A stretch of 64,000 bases of DNA from Aeoliella sp052161615. Lineage in GTDB: Bacteria > Planctomycetota > Planctomycetia > Pirellulales > Lacipirellulaceae. A program made the position numbers and the translations under genes. Shown in pieces: positions 8,127 to 17,740 of this stretch. How positions within the stretch are numbered: position 1 is the first letter of the stretch; every line of letters begins with the position of its first letter. The DNA lies in NCBI RefSeq assembly GCF_052161615.1, contig NZ_CP197417.1, positions 1,178,001 to 1,242,000 on the forward strand, written 5' to 3'. The notes under the pieces were generated by a model that had not been told where the DNA came from, did no database searches, and saw only the letters and a program-made list of their open reading frames with translations.

Positions 8127-11100
8127 CTAGAGCGTGCTCAGCAGCTCGTCGCTTAGCATTTCGAAATCACCGATCTGGTCGTCCGCGTCGGACTCAAGCA
8201 CCGCGAAGTCGACGGTGATCCCCTCGGCGTCGTCCAACCGGCTGAACGCCAAGTCGAGGAGCAGGAGCTCGTTGGCGGAGTTGCTCGACGAGCCTGCAGA
8301 GCTGGTCGAAGCAGTCGTCGAGGTGGTGTGCTTAGAACCCGTCGAAGAGCCATCGAGCGGGTAGCTTGGTGTCGAGAAAGCGCTCGGCGCTGGATCGGCA
8401 ACCGCAGTGACTTCGTCGGACATCGGAGCAACGACAGCGATGGGTTGGTCCGCGGTCTCGTTGGCGACGACCACGGGCGAAACGATGGGGGCGACGACGG
8501 GGGGTGGCGTGAACGTGGCACCCAGGTTGTCGCGCCAAATGGTGTAGTCGCCGAGATCGACGCGGCCGTTGCCATTGCCATCGGCGGCGAGCTGGGTGGT
8601 GGAGCCATAAGTGGACTTCCACACCGCGTAGTCGCCGGCATCGACCGTGCCGCTGAAGTCGTAGTCGCCCGCCAGCGTGATGTGGACGCCGGGCGTCCCG
8701 CCGGCAACGGCGCTCGCTCGCCAGTTATTGCCGTCGGCGTAGTTCCCGAGCAGGTCAATCACTTCCATCGAAGGACCATCGCCGTCCGCAGTAGTCGGCC
8801 ATGGTGCTGCGTCGTCGTAAGTGAATTCGTGAATGGGGTTGCCCAGCGAATCGAACAACGAGAGCGCTTCGCCACTGTTGCTCAGATTGCCCGAGGTATA
8901 GCTACCCGCGATGTTGAAGCCGGTGCCGTAACGAAGCGTAAAGGCGTCGATGTTCTTGACGACCAGCACCGTCTCGCCGGGCTGCACCGTGGTGACCGAC
9001 GAGGTGGTGAAGTCGAATACGATGCCAGTGCCGAAGGATACGCCATTAAGGCTAATGGCTTCGGTGCCGATGTTGATGAACTCGATGAATTCGTAGTCGT
9101 CGGCGACGAGGTCAGGTCGCGCGGCGAGTTCCGAAGGCGAAGGATCGGCGGGGTGGAAGTGGAGTTCGCTGATGCGGAAGTTGGACGCATCGGCGGGGAC
9201 TTCGACGGAGTAGAGGCCCGTGACGAGGGCGCTCCATTCCGTCATCGCTGCAACGGGATTGCTCAACTGCGTGTGCACTGCCAGCGCCGCATCGCCGGCC
9301 GCGAGAATCTGCGTGCCAGTCCCGTTGGTGGACTGGAAGAACTTGATGTCCGCTACCTGCATGTTGTTGGCGTTCTTAACCGTCGGGAACACCAGCTTAT
9401 AGGAAGTGTAAGCCGTCGCGTTGTCGACGGTCACGACAGGCCCATCTGTAAAGCGAGCACTGGGCAGCGAAACCGTTCCCGAGTCGATCTCGACCCAGTT
9501 TTCGGCGAGCCCCGTGCTATTGTTTGCGCTTGTGATGGCGTCGTTCGTGCCGTACAGAACCCAAGAGGAGGGATCGCGACCTTCGGCGTCGTTGGCCGTG
9601 GTGAGTTGGAAGCTGCGAACGGTTGACGAGCCAAAGTTGGGGGTGATGATGATGCCCGAGTTGGCACCGGCGAAGTTAAGGTACTTGGTGTTGGGGTTTT
9701 GGTCGACCGCGCGGAAGGGTTCCTCGTTGTTGGGGAAGCTGCTATTGCTCACCACGCTGGAACCGGCCGAACCGAACGCCCGAGCATTGATCAGCGTGGT
9801 GCCGGTGGTGGTGATGGGACCTGTGTACTGGATGGCATTCGGCGAGATGCCGCCGCCCGACTCGCGAGGATCGCTGCCGTCCAGTGTGTAGTAGATGATG
9901 CTACCGGGGGCCGCCGAAAGGACGATCTGCTGTCCTAAGGTCGTGCTTCCGGGAGGCGGCGAGAGCGAGGGCATCAGCACCAATTGTTCGTCGATCCAGT
10001 TAGCGCGAATCAGCATCCAGTTCTTGAAATGACTGACTTCGGCGTCCCAACCGGTGGTGCCGGGGTCGGCGTAAGCACCGCCGTTGGGTGCGACGTTCGA
10101 CCAGCGAGCGAAGTTGCGGACTTGAGCCTCGGTGAGCTGGGACGACATTCCATCCATGGTGGCCTCGAGGCTAGCGTCGCTCAGTACTCCTTGCCGGAGC
10201 TCTTGCCAGCGATCGACCCACCTTTGTGCAAAGTTGGGGTCGTCAAACAGCGGACCCCACCAATCGGATTCGAAGAAGTTGACGTCGGGCAGCGTCCATC
10301 CTTCGGGACTCGCAGAGCGTCCGTCTTCCCCTCCGGCCGAGCGATCGAAATCCCACAGCGGACCAAAGGCCATCTTGCCGTCCCGATCTTTCGTCAGGTA
10401 AGTACTGAGGCGTAGCGAGTCGGGCTCCTTCGACAGGAGACGAATCATGTGATGGTCGATCGACGCGTCGACATCGAAGTAAGCCTGGTAGCCCAGTAGC
10501 GGGTCCGTGGAGTTGGGGCCGTACAGCGCGTCTTCAAAATCCTGCACGTAGTTGCGTAGGTACTGAATCTGCGCTTCGGTGAGGACTTGGTAGTCGGGGT
10601 CGTCGAACACCAGCCATGAGTCGCCAAGTGTCGGGATGTTCCGTTCGGTCTTCCAGGCGGAGCCGGCGGGAGTTTCTCCGTCGATGCCGTCCAGCGCGAA
10701 GATGTAGCCACCGGTAATGTCGGGCGCGGTGTTTTGCGTGGGGGTGAGTTCGGCAATATCGACGCGGTTGGAATCACGCTTGATGTTCTCCATCAGGACG
10801 TAGACGCCCATGTAGTCGTCTTCGTGAAGGGTGTCGCCATCGTAGTTGGCGTAGACCTCGACGAACCGCGTACGCGGTGCCCAGTTGCCCATCTGGCGGC
10901 TGAGTTCGAAGAAGGTCGTATCGCGAATCATCGCGCGGTCGAAGCTGTAAGGGGCGTAAAGCACCCAGTCCGATTCGGACGGCATGCCGAGAAGCTCGAC
11001 CGCCTTGTCTTCGCCGGCTTCGTCGCGGATTTCGATGCGCAGGTTCGTTTTCGGATTGTTAGCCGTGCTGCGACCACGACGATGCTGTCCAATGAGCGTG

Positions 11101-12533
11101 CTGAGGTCGGCACCGTTTGCCAGCGACGCGCGGCCCGTACTTTCGTCGATCTCGTACAGCGACATCACGGCGTCTTCGAAGTCGAGGGTGCCGGGAGTAC
11201 CAGCACCGAAGTTCTCGAGCACGATGATGGGGAGGTCCGACGTGAAGGCAGCCGTCGTCGAGGTGGTGCGAGTGAAAGTTTCGGTGTGCGGAGTGCCAAC
11301 CTGACCCTGCGGTCCGAATGCGCGAGCGCGGATCTGAACGTTGGTGCTGACGGAAATGGGACCCGTGTAAAGCGGCGATGATGCCGTCGGGACCGTGCCG
11401 TTGGTGGTGTAGCGAATCTGCTCGGTGGGATCCGAGGTGCTGAGCACCAAGCTGAACGGGTTGAGATAGGCTCCACCGACGTGCGAGAAGACAACGTCCG
11501 ACGCTCGCAGATTGCTGTTGGGGGCGCCAGGAGTCGGGGCCTGCAGCGGTCCGACGGAGGTCGAGCCACCGGTGGTGGTGGTGAGCTGGATCGAGGCAAG
11601 CATGTCGGAGCTGCTGCTGAAACGATTCAGCATGTGAATCGCCAGGATGTTCTCGCCCTGCACGAGTAGATTCGAGTACTCCGATACCGGGAAGTCGACG
11701 AAGTTCACCGCGAGTCCATCAGGATGGTCGCTGGTGGCGATGGAGTTCCAAGCAAGCGTGCCAGGAGCATTTGCGCTAGCGATGACTTGCCCATTGAGGT
11801 AGGCGACGAACCCGTCATCGTACTTCATCTGCAGCTTGCCGAGCATGGTGCCCAGTTCGCTGATATTAAACGGAATGCGGACGTAAGCGGTGCTCGTACC
11901 GGAGGGAATCGCCGTGCTAATCAGCCCGGCGAAGTCGTTGCCGAAGGTCTCGTAACCCAGGCTAGCTACGCCGGTGCTCCAGGTGGCGTCATTAAAACTC
12001 GGCTGCATCCAGGTCGCGTCGACCGACGAGTTGGTGGGTCGGAGGTAGGTCACACTGCTCGCCGGGGTGACGACGGTTTGTGTGTTGAGATTGAAACCTA
12101 GACCGTAGGAGATGTCGGAGAACTGTTGTGGATAGTCGGTACCGCCAGGGCCGTACTCGCTGAGCACGTTGTCCAGCGGATCGACGAGGGCTAAGTACTC
12201 GCCACCCGCGGAGAGCGAGAAGTTGGTGTGCAGGTTGCCGGCGGAATCGGGCGTGTTGTTGCCGCTGGCGAATACCACGAGGTAGTGACCAGGCGCGAGT
12301 ACGGTCGAAGTGGGGAAGACCCACTTGTTGAGGTCGTCGGCATTGTCGGTGAGGCTGTAGCCTACGAGGTCGGCACTCTGATCGCCGGCGTTGTAGATCT
12401 CGATCCAGTCCGAGGCGGCTCCGTTGCCGTCTTCAAGCGAGTTGCCATTGGAGGCCATGAACTCGGTGATAATCAGGTCGGCGGCAAGAAGTTCACGCGA
12501 CTCCAAACGCTCCATCTTCAAACGCTTCTGCAT
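8127..12533 (-). CDS. Large surface protein: lamin-tail domain, CotH kinase domain, dockerin-like repeats
   Basis: This 1468-residue protein starts with an LEPR-XLL-like motif (RLESRELLAA), a planctomycete export-associated signature. A lamin-tail domain follows at about 18-110 (DLIITEFMASN, DWIEIYNAGD). Two chitobiase/FN3-like segments carry IRYTTNGTVPT and IIYYTLDGSDPRES. Between them lies a CotH kinase domain with HRRGRSTANNPKTNLRIEI, DYMGVYVLMENIKRD and the catalytic-type WDFDRS. A second lamin-tail domain and a dockerin-like pair (GDYDFSGTVDAGDYAVW, DGNGNGRVDLGDYTIWRD) come near residue 1300, then a low-complexity Ser/Thr tail. CotH proteins are secretory or surface kinases. No good ribosome site is seen before the ATG. 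Confidence 0.85.
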   Translation of the reverse strand: MQKRLKMERLESRELLAADLIITEFMASNGNSLEDGNGAASDWIEIYNAGDQSADLVGYSLTDNADDLNKWVFPTSTVLAPGHYLVVFASGNNTPDSAGNLHTNFSLSAGGEYLALVDPLDNVLSEYGPGGTDYPQQFSDISYGLGFNLNTQTVVTPASSVTYLRPTNSSVDATWMQPSFNDATWSTGVASLGYETFGNDFAGLISTAIPSGTSTAYVRIPFNISELGTMLGKLQMKYDDGFVAYLNGQVIASANAPGTLAWNSIATSDHPDGLAVNFVDFPVSEYSNLLVQGENILAIHMLNRFSSSSDMLASIQLTTTTGGSTSVGPLQAPTPGAPNSNLRASDVVFSHVGGAYLNPFSLVLSTSDPTEQIRYTTNGTVPTASSPLYTGPISVSTNVQIRARAFGPQGQVGTPHTETFTRTTSTTAAFTSDLPIIVLENFGAGTPGTLDFEDAVMSLYEIDESTGRASLANGADLSTLIGQHRRGRSTANNPKTNLRIEIRDEAGEDKAVELLGMPSESDWVLYAPYSFDRAMIRDTTFFELSRQMGNWAPRTRFVEVYANYDGDTLHEDDYMGVYVLMENIKRDSNRVDIAELTPTQNTAPDITGGYIFALDGIDGETPAGSAWKTERNIPTLGDSWLVFDDPDYQVLTEAQIQYLRNYVQDFEDALYGPNSTDPLLGYQAYFDVDASIDHHMIRLLSKEPDSLRLSTYLTKDRDGKMAFGPLWDFDRSAGGEDGRSASPEGWTLPDVNFFESDWWGPLFDDPNFAQRWVDRWQELRQGVLSDASLEATMDGMSSQLTEAQVRNFARWSNVAPNGGAYADPGTTGWDAEVSHFKNWMLIRANWIDEQLVLMPSLSPPPGSTTLGQQIVLSAAPGSIIYYTLDGSDPRESGGGISPNAIQYTGPITTTGTTLINARAFGSAGSSVVSNSSFPNNEEPFRAVDQNPNTKYLNFAGANSGIIITPNFGSSTVRSFQLTTANDAEGRDPSSWVLYGTNDAITSANNSTGLAENWVEIDSGTVSLPSARFTDGPVVTVDNATAYTSYKLVFPTVKNANNMQVADIKFFQSTNGTGTQILAAGDAALAVHTQLSNPVAAMTEWSALVTGLYSVEVPADASNFRISELHFHPADPSPSELAARPDLVADDYEFIEFINIGTEAISLNGVSFGTGIVFDFTTSSVTTVQPGETVLVVKNIDAFTLRYGTGFNIAGSYTSGNLSNSGEALSLFDSLGNPIHEFTYDDAAPWPTTADGDGPSMEVIDLLGNYADGNNWRASAVAGGTPGVHITLAGDYDFSGTVDAGDYAVWKSTYGSTTQLAADGNGNGRVDLGDYTIWRDNLGATFTPPPVVAPIVSPVVVANETADQPIAVVAPMSDEVTAVADPAPSAFSTPSYPLDGSSTGSKHTTSTTASTSSAGSSSNSANELLLLDLAFSRLDDAEGITVDFAVLESDADDQIGDFEMLSDELLSTL

Positions 12534-12782
12534 TGATCCACGCCGTGTTGAGTTCCGAGGAAGAGTTGCACCTAGAAGAGGCGCGCATTAACGCTCTCTT
12601 AACCTGAGATTAATGTAAAGGAAAGAGTTTTGAAAACGGTTTTCACCGCATAATTTCCGAGGCGAAACGATGTAACCGGTGGTTACAAGAAAAATGCTTC
12701 GTGGAGAAAAGAATTCCCAAAATAGTTGCTCTCGAAGGTCCTCCTAAGGTGGCTAAACTGCCTTGGAGACCTCCCCAACGAA

Positions 12783-12818
12783 AGCAGGCCGTTTGCCCCG
12801 GTGGGCAAACGGCCTGCT
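12783..12818 (-). terminator. Perfect 16-bp hairpin, probable terminator
   Basis: Arms agcaggccgtttgccc and gggcaaacggcctgct pair perfectly around a four-base loop. It lies about 40 bases past the stop of the minus-strand PEP-CTERM gene. The minus-strand sequence after the hairpin has only a short T run, so termination may be weak or work in both directions. Confidence 0.75.
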
Positions 12819-12855
12819 GATGATGTCCGAAAGGTTGTTAGTCGCTTGGCCGAAC

Positions 12856-13593
12856 TTAGACCAGTCGGCGGCGTGCAGCGGCTACCAGACCTAGGAGTCC
12901 GAATGCCGCGGCGACGAAGGTCGACGGCTCGGGGACGGCGACCTGGTTGAAGCTCAGGTTGTCGAGGGCATGGCGACCGTTCGAACCATAGGTGGACGAA
13001 GTTCGGTTGAAGGTCAGGGTGTAGCTCTCGCCGTCGAGGCCGGTAAAGTTGGGCGAGATCGTAAACGCCTGGCCGTTCAGAAAGGTGACCACTTGGCTCC
13101 AGACGACCGCCGCGCTGGAGTCGGCAAGAGTGAGATCCCACACCGTCGTGCCAGCCGTCTCTGCTGTGTGGCCGAAATCAAAGGAGTTCAGCACCAACGC
13201 GTAACCAGGGTCTGCGGCAAAGCCAATGGTGTGGATCCCAAAATCGAGCTGACCGATGCGGGCGATGTTGCCCTCATTGTCCCACGCTCCCCCGCCGGCC
13301 GTCAGGTTCTCGGCAGGAAGGAAAAAGTTAGATGTGTGGATGTCCCAGCCGTTGGTGGCGAGGTTGCCGTTGTTGTTTTCCCCATTCACATCCCAGGTTA
13401 AGGCGATGTTGGGCGTGGTGCCGTTGGAAACAACGTATCCGCTTCCGTCAGCGGTCGCTGCCGAAGCCAGCGTTTTGGGAACCGTGGTGTTGTTTCCCCC
13501 AAGTTGGCCAAAGCCAATGATGGTCGCCTGCGAGATGCTGGCGGTGGCGAGGAACATTCCCGCCAGTGAAAGAGTTGCTAGTTGTCGCTTCAT
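12856..13593 (-). CDS. PEP-CTERM sorting domain protein (exported)
   Basis: The start ATG at 13591-13593 follows GGAGGT by ten bases and is followed by a signal peptide (MKRQLATLSLAGMFLATASISQA). The body of about 190 residues is a beta-rich domain with GFGQLGGNNTT, TWDVNGENNNG, NGWDIHTS and RHALDNLSFNQ. The C-terminus is VPEPSTFVAAAFGLLGLVAAARRR: a PEP motif, a membrane helix and an arginine cluster, recognised by exosortase-type sorting systems. It is a close paralogue of the first 230 residues of the neighbouring 13811-16480 product, so the two arose by tandem duplication. Its function is unknown; a surface or matrix role is inferred. Confidence 0.9.
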   Translation of the reverse strand: MKRQLATLSLAGMFLATASISQATIIGFGQLGGNNTTVPKTLASAATADGSGYVVSNGTTPNIALTWDVNGENNNGNLATNGWDIHTSNFFLPAENLTAGGGAWDNEGNIARIGQLDFGIHTIGFAADPGYALVLNSFDFGHTAETAGTTVWDLTLADSSAAVVWSQVVTFLNGQAFTISPNFTGLDGESYTLTFNRTSSTYGSNGRHALDNLSFNQVAVPEPSTFVAAAFGLLGLVAAARRRLV

Positions 13594-13728
13594 GAGACTC
13601 AGTACCTCCAAAAGATGTAACAGACTAGATCGGACGCGTTGCTTCTTCTTTGTAATGCTTCTCTTCTTTGTTGCTGCTTCTCCGAGTGCCAAGCGAGCAA
13701 TCGGACTGTACTTGGCGAAGGATGTGCA

Positions 13729-13796
13729 GTGGGTGGAATCGCCCTTTACTTCGCCCGAAGACAAAGTTGTCTGCCCAACAAGGCAATCCACCCACC
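13729..13796 (-). terminator. Nested inverted repeat downstream of the double PEP-CTERM gene
   Basis: Outer arms gtgggtggaatcgcc (13729-13743) and ggcaatccacccac pair almost fully. An inner agacaa-ag-ttgtct stem sits in the middle. The structure begins 15 bases after the minus-strand stop at 13811, where a terminator is expected. No long T run follows. Confidence 0.6.
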
Positions 13797-13810
13797 GCGC
13801 ACATGCCTTA

Positions 13811-16480
13811 CTAAGCCTTGGTGATCTTCGACCTGTGACGTACGCCGGCAATCAAGCCGACAATCGCGGAAATCGCGACCAGCAGCGAGCTCGGCTCGGG
13901 AACCGTCGCACTCGCTACTGCACCAACCAGCGGCGAGCCAGCGCCGAAGTTGCTCTTCCACACGGTGTAGTCGGCCGCGGTCACGGTGCCAGGCGTCGAG
14001 TCGTTGGGGAGGGTGATGCTTGCCCCCAAGTTGTCGCGCCATACGGTGTAGTCGGCGAGGTTGACGATTCCGTCGTCGTTGTAGTCGCCAATCTGCCCGG
14101 GGGCGGTGCCGATGTACTCGACGCGGGCGTTGTACACTTCGCCAGCCGTGTTGCTCCACAGAAAGACGAGGTCTTCGATGCCACTGAGATTGTTGTAGGC
14201 ATTGCCGAGGCTAATTGGGCCCGTGCCGGCGTTGAGGGTCGTCTCGCTGGTGAAGTAGGCTTCGGCGAGACGGTTGGGATTGAGGTTGTCCGCTAGCTCC
14301 CAGCCATTGCCACTTCCGTTGCCGAGGGAAAACATGGCGTCGCCACGCAGGCCGTTGAAGGCACTGGTGTTGAGCGCTCCGCCGACACTTTCGATGGTGT
14401 AAGAGTTCATGTCGATGTTTGCCGCACCCGACAGATTATTGCGAAGCGTCATCGCGCCATTGGAGCGATCGACCGTCAGTACCACATCGCTCGGACCTTG
14501 GAGCAAACGGAACTCGTGCCCGCCTATACGGCTGGTGGTATTGAGGGCTCCCGAGGCGGCAGTCTCCGTGATTCGCATGGCAACGTATCGACCGGAGTGA
14601 TCGCCACTCAGGGTGTAGGGACGGAATAGGCTGTCATTGATTCGGTTGTCGCCTGGCTGGAGTTGGAACACGGCATCAGGAGTCGTGGTCGGCGCGGTGC
14701 CAGCAAAGTCGGTGTTGCTGAACCAGAACTCGAACTTGCCGACCTTGTCGGCCACCGGGTTGTTGCCGGTCCGCTGCGAGTAGGCAAACCAGTTGGCCGA
14801 GATGGGGCTGCCGTAGTCCATGAACACGACGGCGGAATCGGGCTGGCCGGGCGTCTCGGCCCCCATAGCGTATTGTCCGAGAAACCCAGTCGGGAACTGC
14901 TGGGCGCTAGTGTAGTTGGTGAAGAACAGGTCGTAGTCCACGTGACCGGCTTCGTCGACAATGGCGTCGTCGAACATCTTTTCGGGGCCGGTGTTGGCGT
15001 TCTCGTTCTGCTGCGTTGCAGGTATCGACGTGACGGGGGTCGAACCGGCCACGGTGAAGTGCAATTGCGATTGCGCCTCAGCCGTCGAACCCAAGGCCAC
15101 CGTCGCAAGGACGGCGAGTGCCGCGGCACCACGGACGCGCCGACCTGCCCAGACCACGACGCCGGCTAGGGCAATCAGCGCCACCGACGATGGCTCGGGA
15201 ACTTGCGTGCCGAAGAGCGCCCCCATGCCGCCGGCGAGGTCGACGAAGATGTTGAAGTCGTGAATGTCGCTATCGAAGTCGCCATCAAGGTCGCCGCCTA
15301 GGTAGGCCTCGATTGCCGACATGCCGGTGTAGTTGCCGCTGTACCCCGCGCGGAACAGGGGCCAGTCGAGAATGTCGATGGAGAGGTCGCCGTTATAATC
15401 GCCCCAAGGAACGGGCGTGCCGGTGTAAGTCGGGGTGACAGCGAGCAGCGAACCGCTCGGGTCGTAGATCGTGAAGCCGGCGTCTTCCCAGTTGGTCGGC
15501 GTTGTGCCGTCGCGGCGGAATGTGGGCAGGATGCTAAATGCTTGGCCCAGGTCGAACTGACCGCCGGCGGTCAAAGCGAGGCCGTTGTTCGGACCGGTTG
15601 GGCCATCTTGCTCGCGGAGAGAGTTCGGCGTCGAGTTCAAAATCGACCAACCATCGGTGGGATCGGCACCCGATTCGGTGATCGAATTCCATTCCTCGGG
15701 ATTCAGTGCGCCGACAGTCGAGCGAATTTCGTACTCGGAGAACGAGAAGGCCTGCGTCGCTTGAATCGACGCGGTGCCAGCGTTGGTTCCACTGCGGTTG
15801 ATGACGAGCGAGCCGATGGGATTCGACAAGTCGGGAAGTTGATTGAAGCTCAAATTGTCGATGCCATGGCGCCCATTCGAGGCATAAGACTCGCTGGTGC
15901 GGGTGAAGGTAAGAGTGTAGTCCTCACCTTCCAGGCCGATGAAGCTGGGCGACACGGTTACGGCCATACCGTTGGTGAAATTGATCGCCTGGCTCCACAC
16001 GGTGTTGGTCGCCGAGTCGGTGAGTTTCAGGTCCCACGCGGTGTTACCGGCCGTCTCGGCAGTGTGGGCGAAGTCGAACGAGTTGAGCACGAGTTGCGCG
16101 CCGGGATCGACGGCAAAGCCGATGGTGTGAATACCAAAATCAAGCTGCCCAACACGCGGGATAGCACCTTCGTCGTCCCAAGCACCACCACCAGCGGTGA
16201 GGCCTTCGAGTGTTGTAAAGTTAGTGGAGGTGTGAATGTCCCAGCCGTTGCTTGCGGGATTGCCGTTGTTGGTCTGGCCATTCACGTCCCAGGCGATTTC
16301 GATGTTGGGAGTCGATCCATTGGATACAACGACGCCATTTCCATCGGCTGTGGCTCGCGATCCGAAGTTCTTGGGGATGGTGGTGTTGTTGCCGCCCAGT
16401 TGGCCGAAGCCAAGGATCGTGGCTTGACTATTGCTGCACGCAGTAAGGGCGGCTGCCAGAAGTAGAGCTCGGTATTTCAT
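13811..16480 (-). CDS. Apparent fusion of two complete PEP-CTERM proteins
   Basis: The start ATG (16478-16480) follows GGGAG by eight bases and a signal peptide (MKYRALLLAAALTACSNSQA). Residues 20-230 match the neighbouring 12856-13593 protein. A second beta domain and a dockerin-like segment (GDYNGDLSIDILDWPLF) follow. At about residue 427 a full PEP-CTERM tail appears (VPEPSSVALIALAGVVVWAGRR), immediately followed by a signal-peptide-like stretch (ALAVLATVALGSTAEAQ) and a second secreted protein. That half ends with dockerin-like repeats (GDYNDDGIVNLADYTVWRD) and a second tail (VPEPSSLLVAISAIVGLIAG). The total is 889 residues with no stop between the halves. A separate GTG start for the second half near the junction is possible. 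Confidence 0.8.
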   Translation of the reverse strand: MKYRALLLAAALTACSNSQATILGFGQLGGNNTTIPKNFGSRATADGNGVVVSNGSTPNIEIAWDVNGQTNNGNPASNGWDIHTSTNFTTLEGLTAGGGAWDDEGAIPRVGQLDFGIHTIGFAVDPGAQLVLNSFDFAHTAETAGNTAWDLKLTDSATNTVWSQAINFTNGMAVTVSPSFIGLEGEDYTLTFTRTSESYASNGRHGIDNLSFNQLPDLSNPIGSLVINRSGTNAGTASIQATQAFSFSEYEIRSTVGALNPEEWNSITESGADPTDGWSILNSTPNSLREQDGPTGPNNGLALTAGGQFDLGQAFSILPTFRRDGTTPTNWEDAGFTIYDPSGSLLAVTPTYTGTPVPWGDYNGDLSIDILDWPLFRAGYSGNYTGMSAIEAYLGGDLDGDFDSDIHDFNIFVDLAGGMGALFGTQVPEPSSVALIALAGVVVWAGRRVRGAAALAVLATVALGSTAEAQSQLHFTVAGSTPVTSIPATQQNENANTGPEKMFDDAIVDEAGHVDYDLFFTNYTSAQQFPTGFLGQYAMGAETPGQPDSAVVFMDYGSPISANWFAYSQRTGNNPVADKVGKFEFWFSNTDFAGTAPTTTPDAVFQLQPGDNRINDSLFRPYTLSGDHSGRYVAMRITETAASGALNTTSRIGGHEFRLLQGPSDVVLTVDRSNGAMTLRNNLSGAANIDMNSYTIESVGGALNTSAFNGLRGDAMFSLGNGSGNGWELADNLNPNRLAEAYFTSETTLNAGTGPISLGNAYNNLSGIEDLVFLWSNTAGEVYNARVEYIGTAPGQIGDYNDDGIVNLADYTVWRDNLGASITLPNDSTPGTVTAADYTVWKSNFGAGSPLVGAVASATVPEPSSLLVAISAIVGLIAGVRHRSKITKA

Positions 16481-16606
16481 CAATGATACTCCCAAGTTGG
16501 AATCGTCTATGTTCGTTGTTGGTTTGCCGGAGACGGCGAATTGATCGAGTGTTTCGTTTGAAGGCGACTCACGAGTGAATTACCGCGTCGTCGCGAGGGG
16601 GTTGGG

Positions 16607-17740
16607 TTACCGAATGGCGACTTTCGGGATGCCGCCATCGTTGCGAGCTCCCATCTGGCGGAACACTTCGGCATCAACATCAAATCCGACGCTGGTGACC
16701 GAGCCATCGCAATTCGAGAACAGGCAGACCGCCGGATGGCTGCTGCCGAAGATCTCGCGCGTGGCAGACACGCCGATGTCGGCTTGCACCTCGGCGAGTG
16801 TTTCGCTGGAAGATCGTGGGATGTGAGTCGCCTTGCGGGCCGCTCCGGTGGGCGAATTACCAGTGAAGAACGTCGAACGGACCATGTCGTCCTGAAAGCC
16901 GACGAACATCGACCAATCGTCCCCTTTGTAGCTACCCGATTCAAACTCTTCTGCCGGTATCCACTTCTCGCCCAAGGCGATCGTGTTGCTCAGTCCGTCG
17001 GTGATCGACTTCGACTTCACCGCGTTGCCGCAAAAAGAGATGCCGGAGAAATCCTTCAACGGGGGCGGAAATCCCGCCGGAAACGTTTCGCGAACGTAGT
17101 TGTCGGGTGTCACGTTTCGACACCGGCTGGCGCCCGAGATATCGTAGTCCGTCTCGTCGCCGACGCTGACGGCGTAGTCCGAGCGAGCCGCTTGGGTGTA
17201 GGTGTAGTTCATCACTCCGCCACTTCCATTGCCGGTGATGCCGGGCTGGTTGTGAGGGAATGGATAAGGACCTCCTTTGCGACGCGAAGGGCAGTTAACC
17301 ACATCCACGGGTGTGGCGTCTCTTTGTTGCAGCAACGTTGTGCGCGTCGGTCCGGTGACGCCTTGCCCCATGTCGTGCAACGCTTGCTGTTCGATGAACG
17401 GGAGGGTGACGAACAACCAAGAACCGGGTTGCTCCGCTCCGCTGCCCCGATCGGGGTCGGAGTTCCACGCGCCGGGCCAACCCGAGGCGGGCCACGCCTT
17501 GAAGGTACTCTCGTGATTGATCATCCCGAGCGTCAGGTTCTTGAGCTGGGAGGTGCACTGCGAACGTCGAGCGGCTTCGCGGGCGGCTTGCACCGCGGGC
17601 AGCAGCAAGGCCACCAAGATGCCGATGATGGCAATGACAACTAGTAGCTCTACGAGAGTGAAGCCACGAACAAGTCGGGTCCTCTGCGAAGTGGAAGGTT
17701 GCATCGATGCGCGGAGATTCTGCCTGTCGAGGCAAATCAT
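16607..17740 (-). CDS. DUF1559 protein with type IV pilin-like N-terminus
   Basis: This 377-residue protein has a prepilin cleavage and methylation motif, RGFTLVELLVVIAIIGILVA, at about residues 25-44, followed by the helical LLPAVQAAREAARRSQC that marks planctomycete DUF1559 proteins. The body contains the usual conserved stretches (LKNLTLGMINHES, GWPGAWNSD, SDYAVSVGDE, GLSNTIALGEKW) and the end carries CDGSVTSVGFDVD. The start at 17740 has AAGGG seven bases upstream. Such proteins are exported and held in pseudopilus-like structures; their exact role is not known. These genomes usually hold many copies. Confidence 0.92.
   Translation of the reverse strand: MICLDRQNLRASMQPSTSQRTRLVRGFTLVELLVVIAIIGILVALLLPAVQAAREAARRSQCTSQLKNLTLGMINHESTFKAWPASGWPGAWNSDPDRGSGAEQPGSWLFVTLPFIEQQALHDMGQGVTGPTRTTLLQQRDATPVDVVNCPSRRKGGPYPFPHNQPGITGNGSGGVMNYTYTQAARSDYAVSVGDETDYDISGASRCRNVTPDNYVRETFPAGFPPPLKDFSGISFCGNAVKSKSITDGLSNTIALGEKWIPAEEFESGSYKGDDWSMFVGFQDDMVRSTFFTGNSPTGAARKATHIPRSSSETLAEVQADIGVSATREIFGSSHPAVCLFSNCDGSVTSVGFDVDAEVFRQMGARNDGGIPKVAIR

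Noticed and set aside
8328..9626. Plus-strand open frame of 432 codons
   Set aside because: Shadow of the CotH/dockerin gene on the other strand, caused by high GC in the third codon position.
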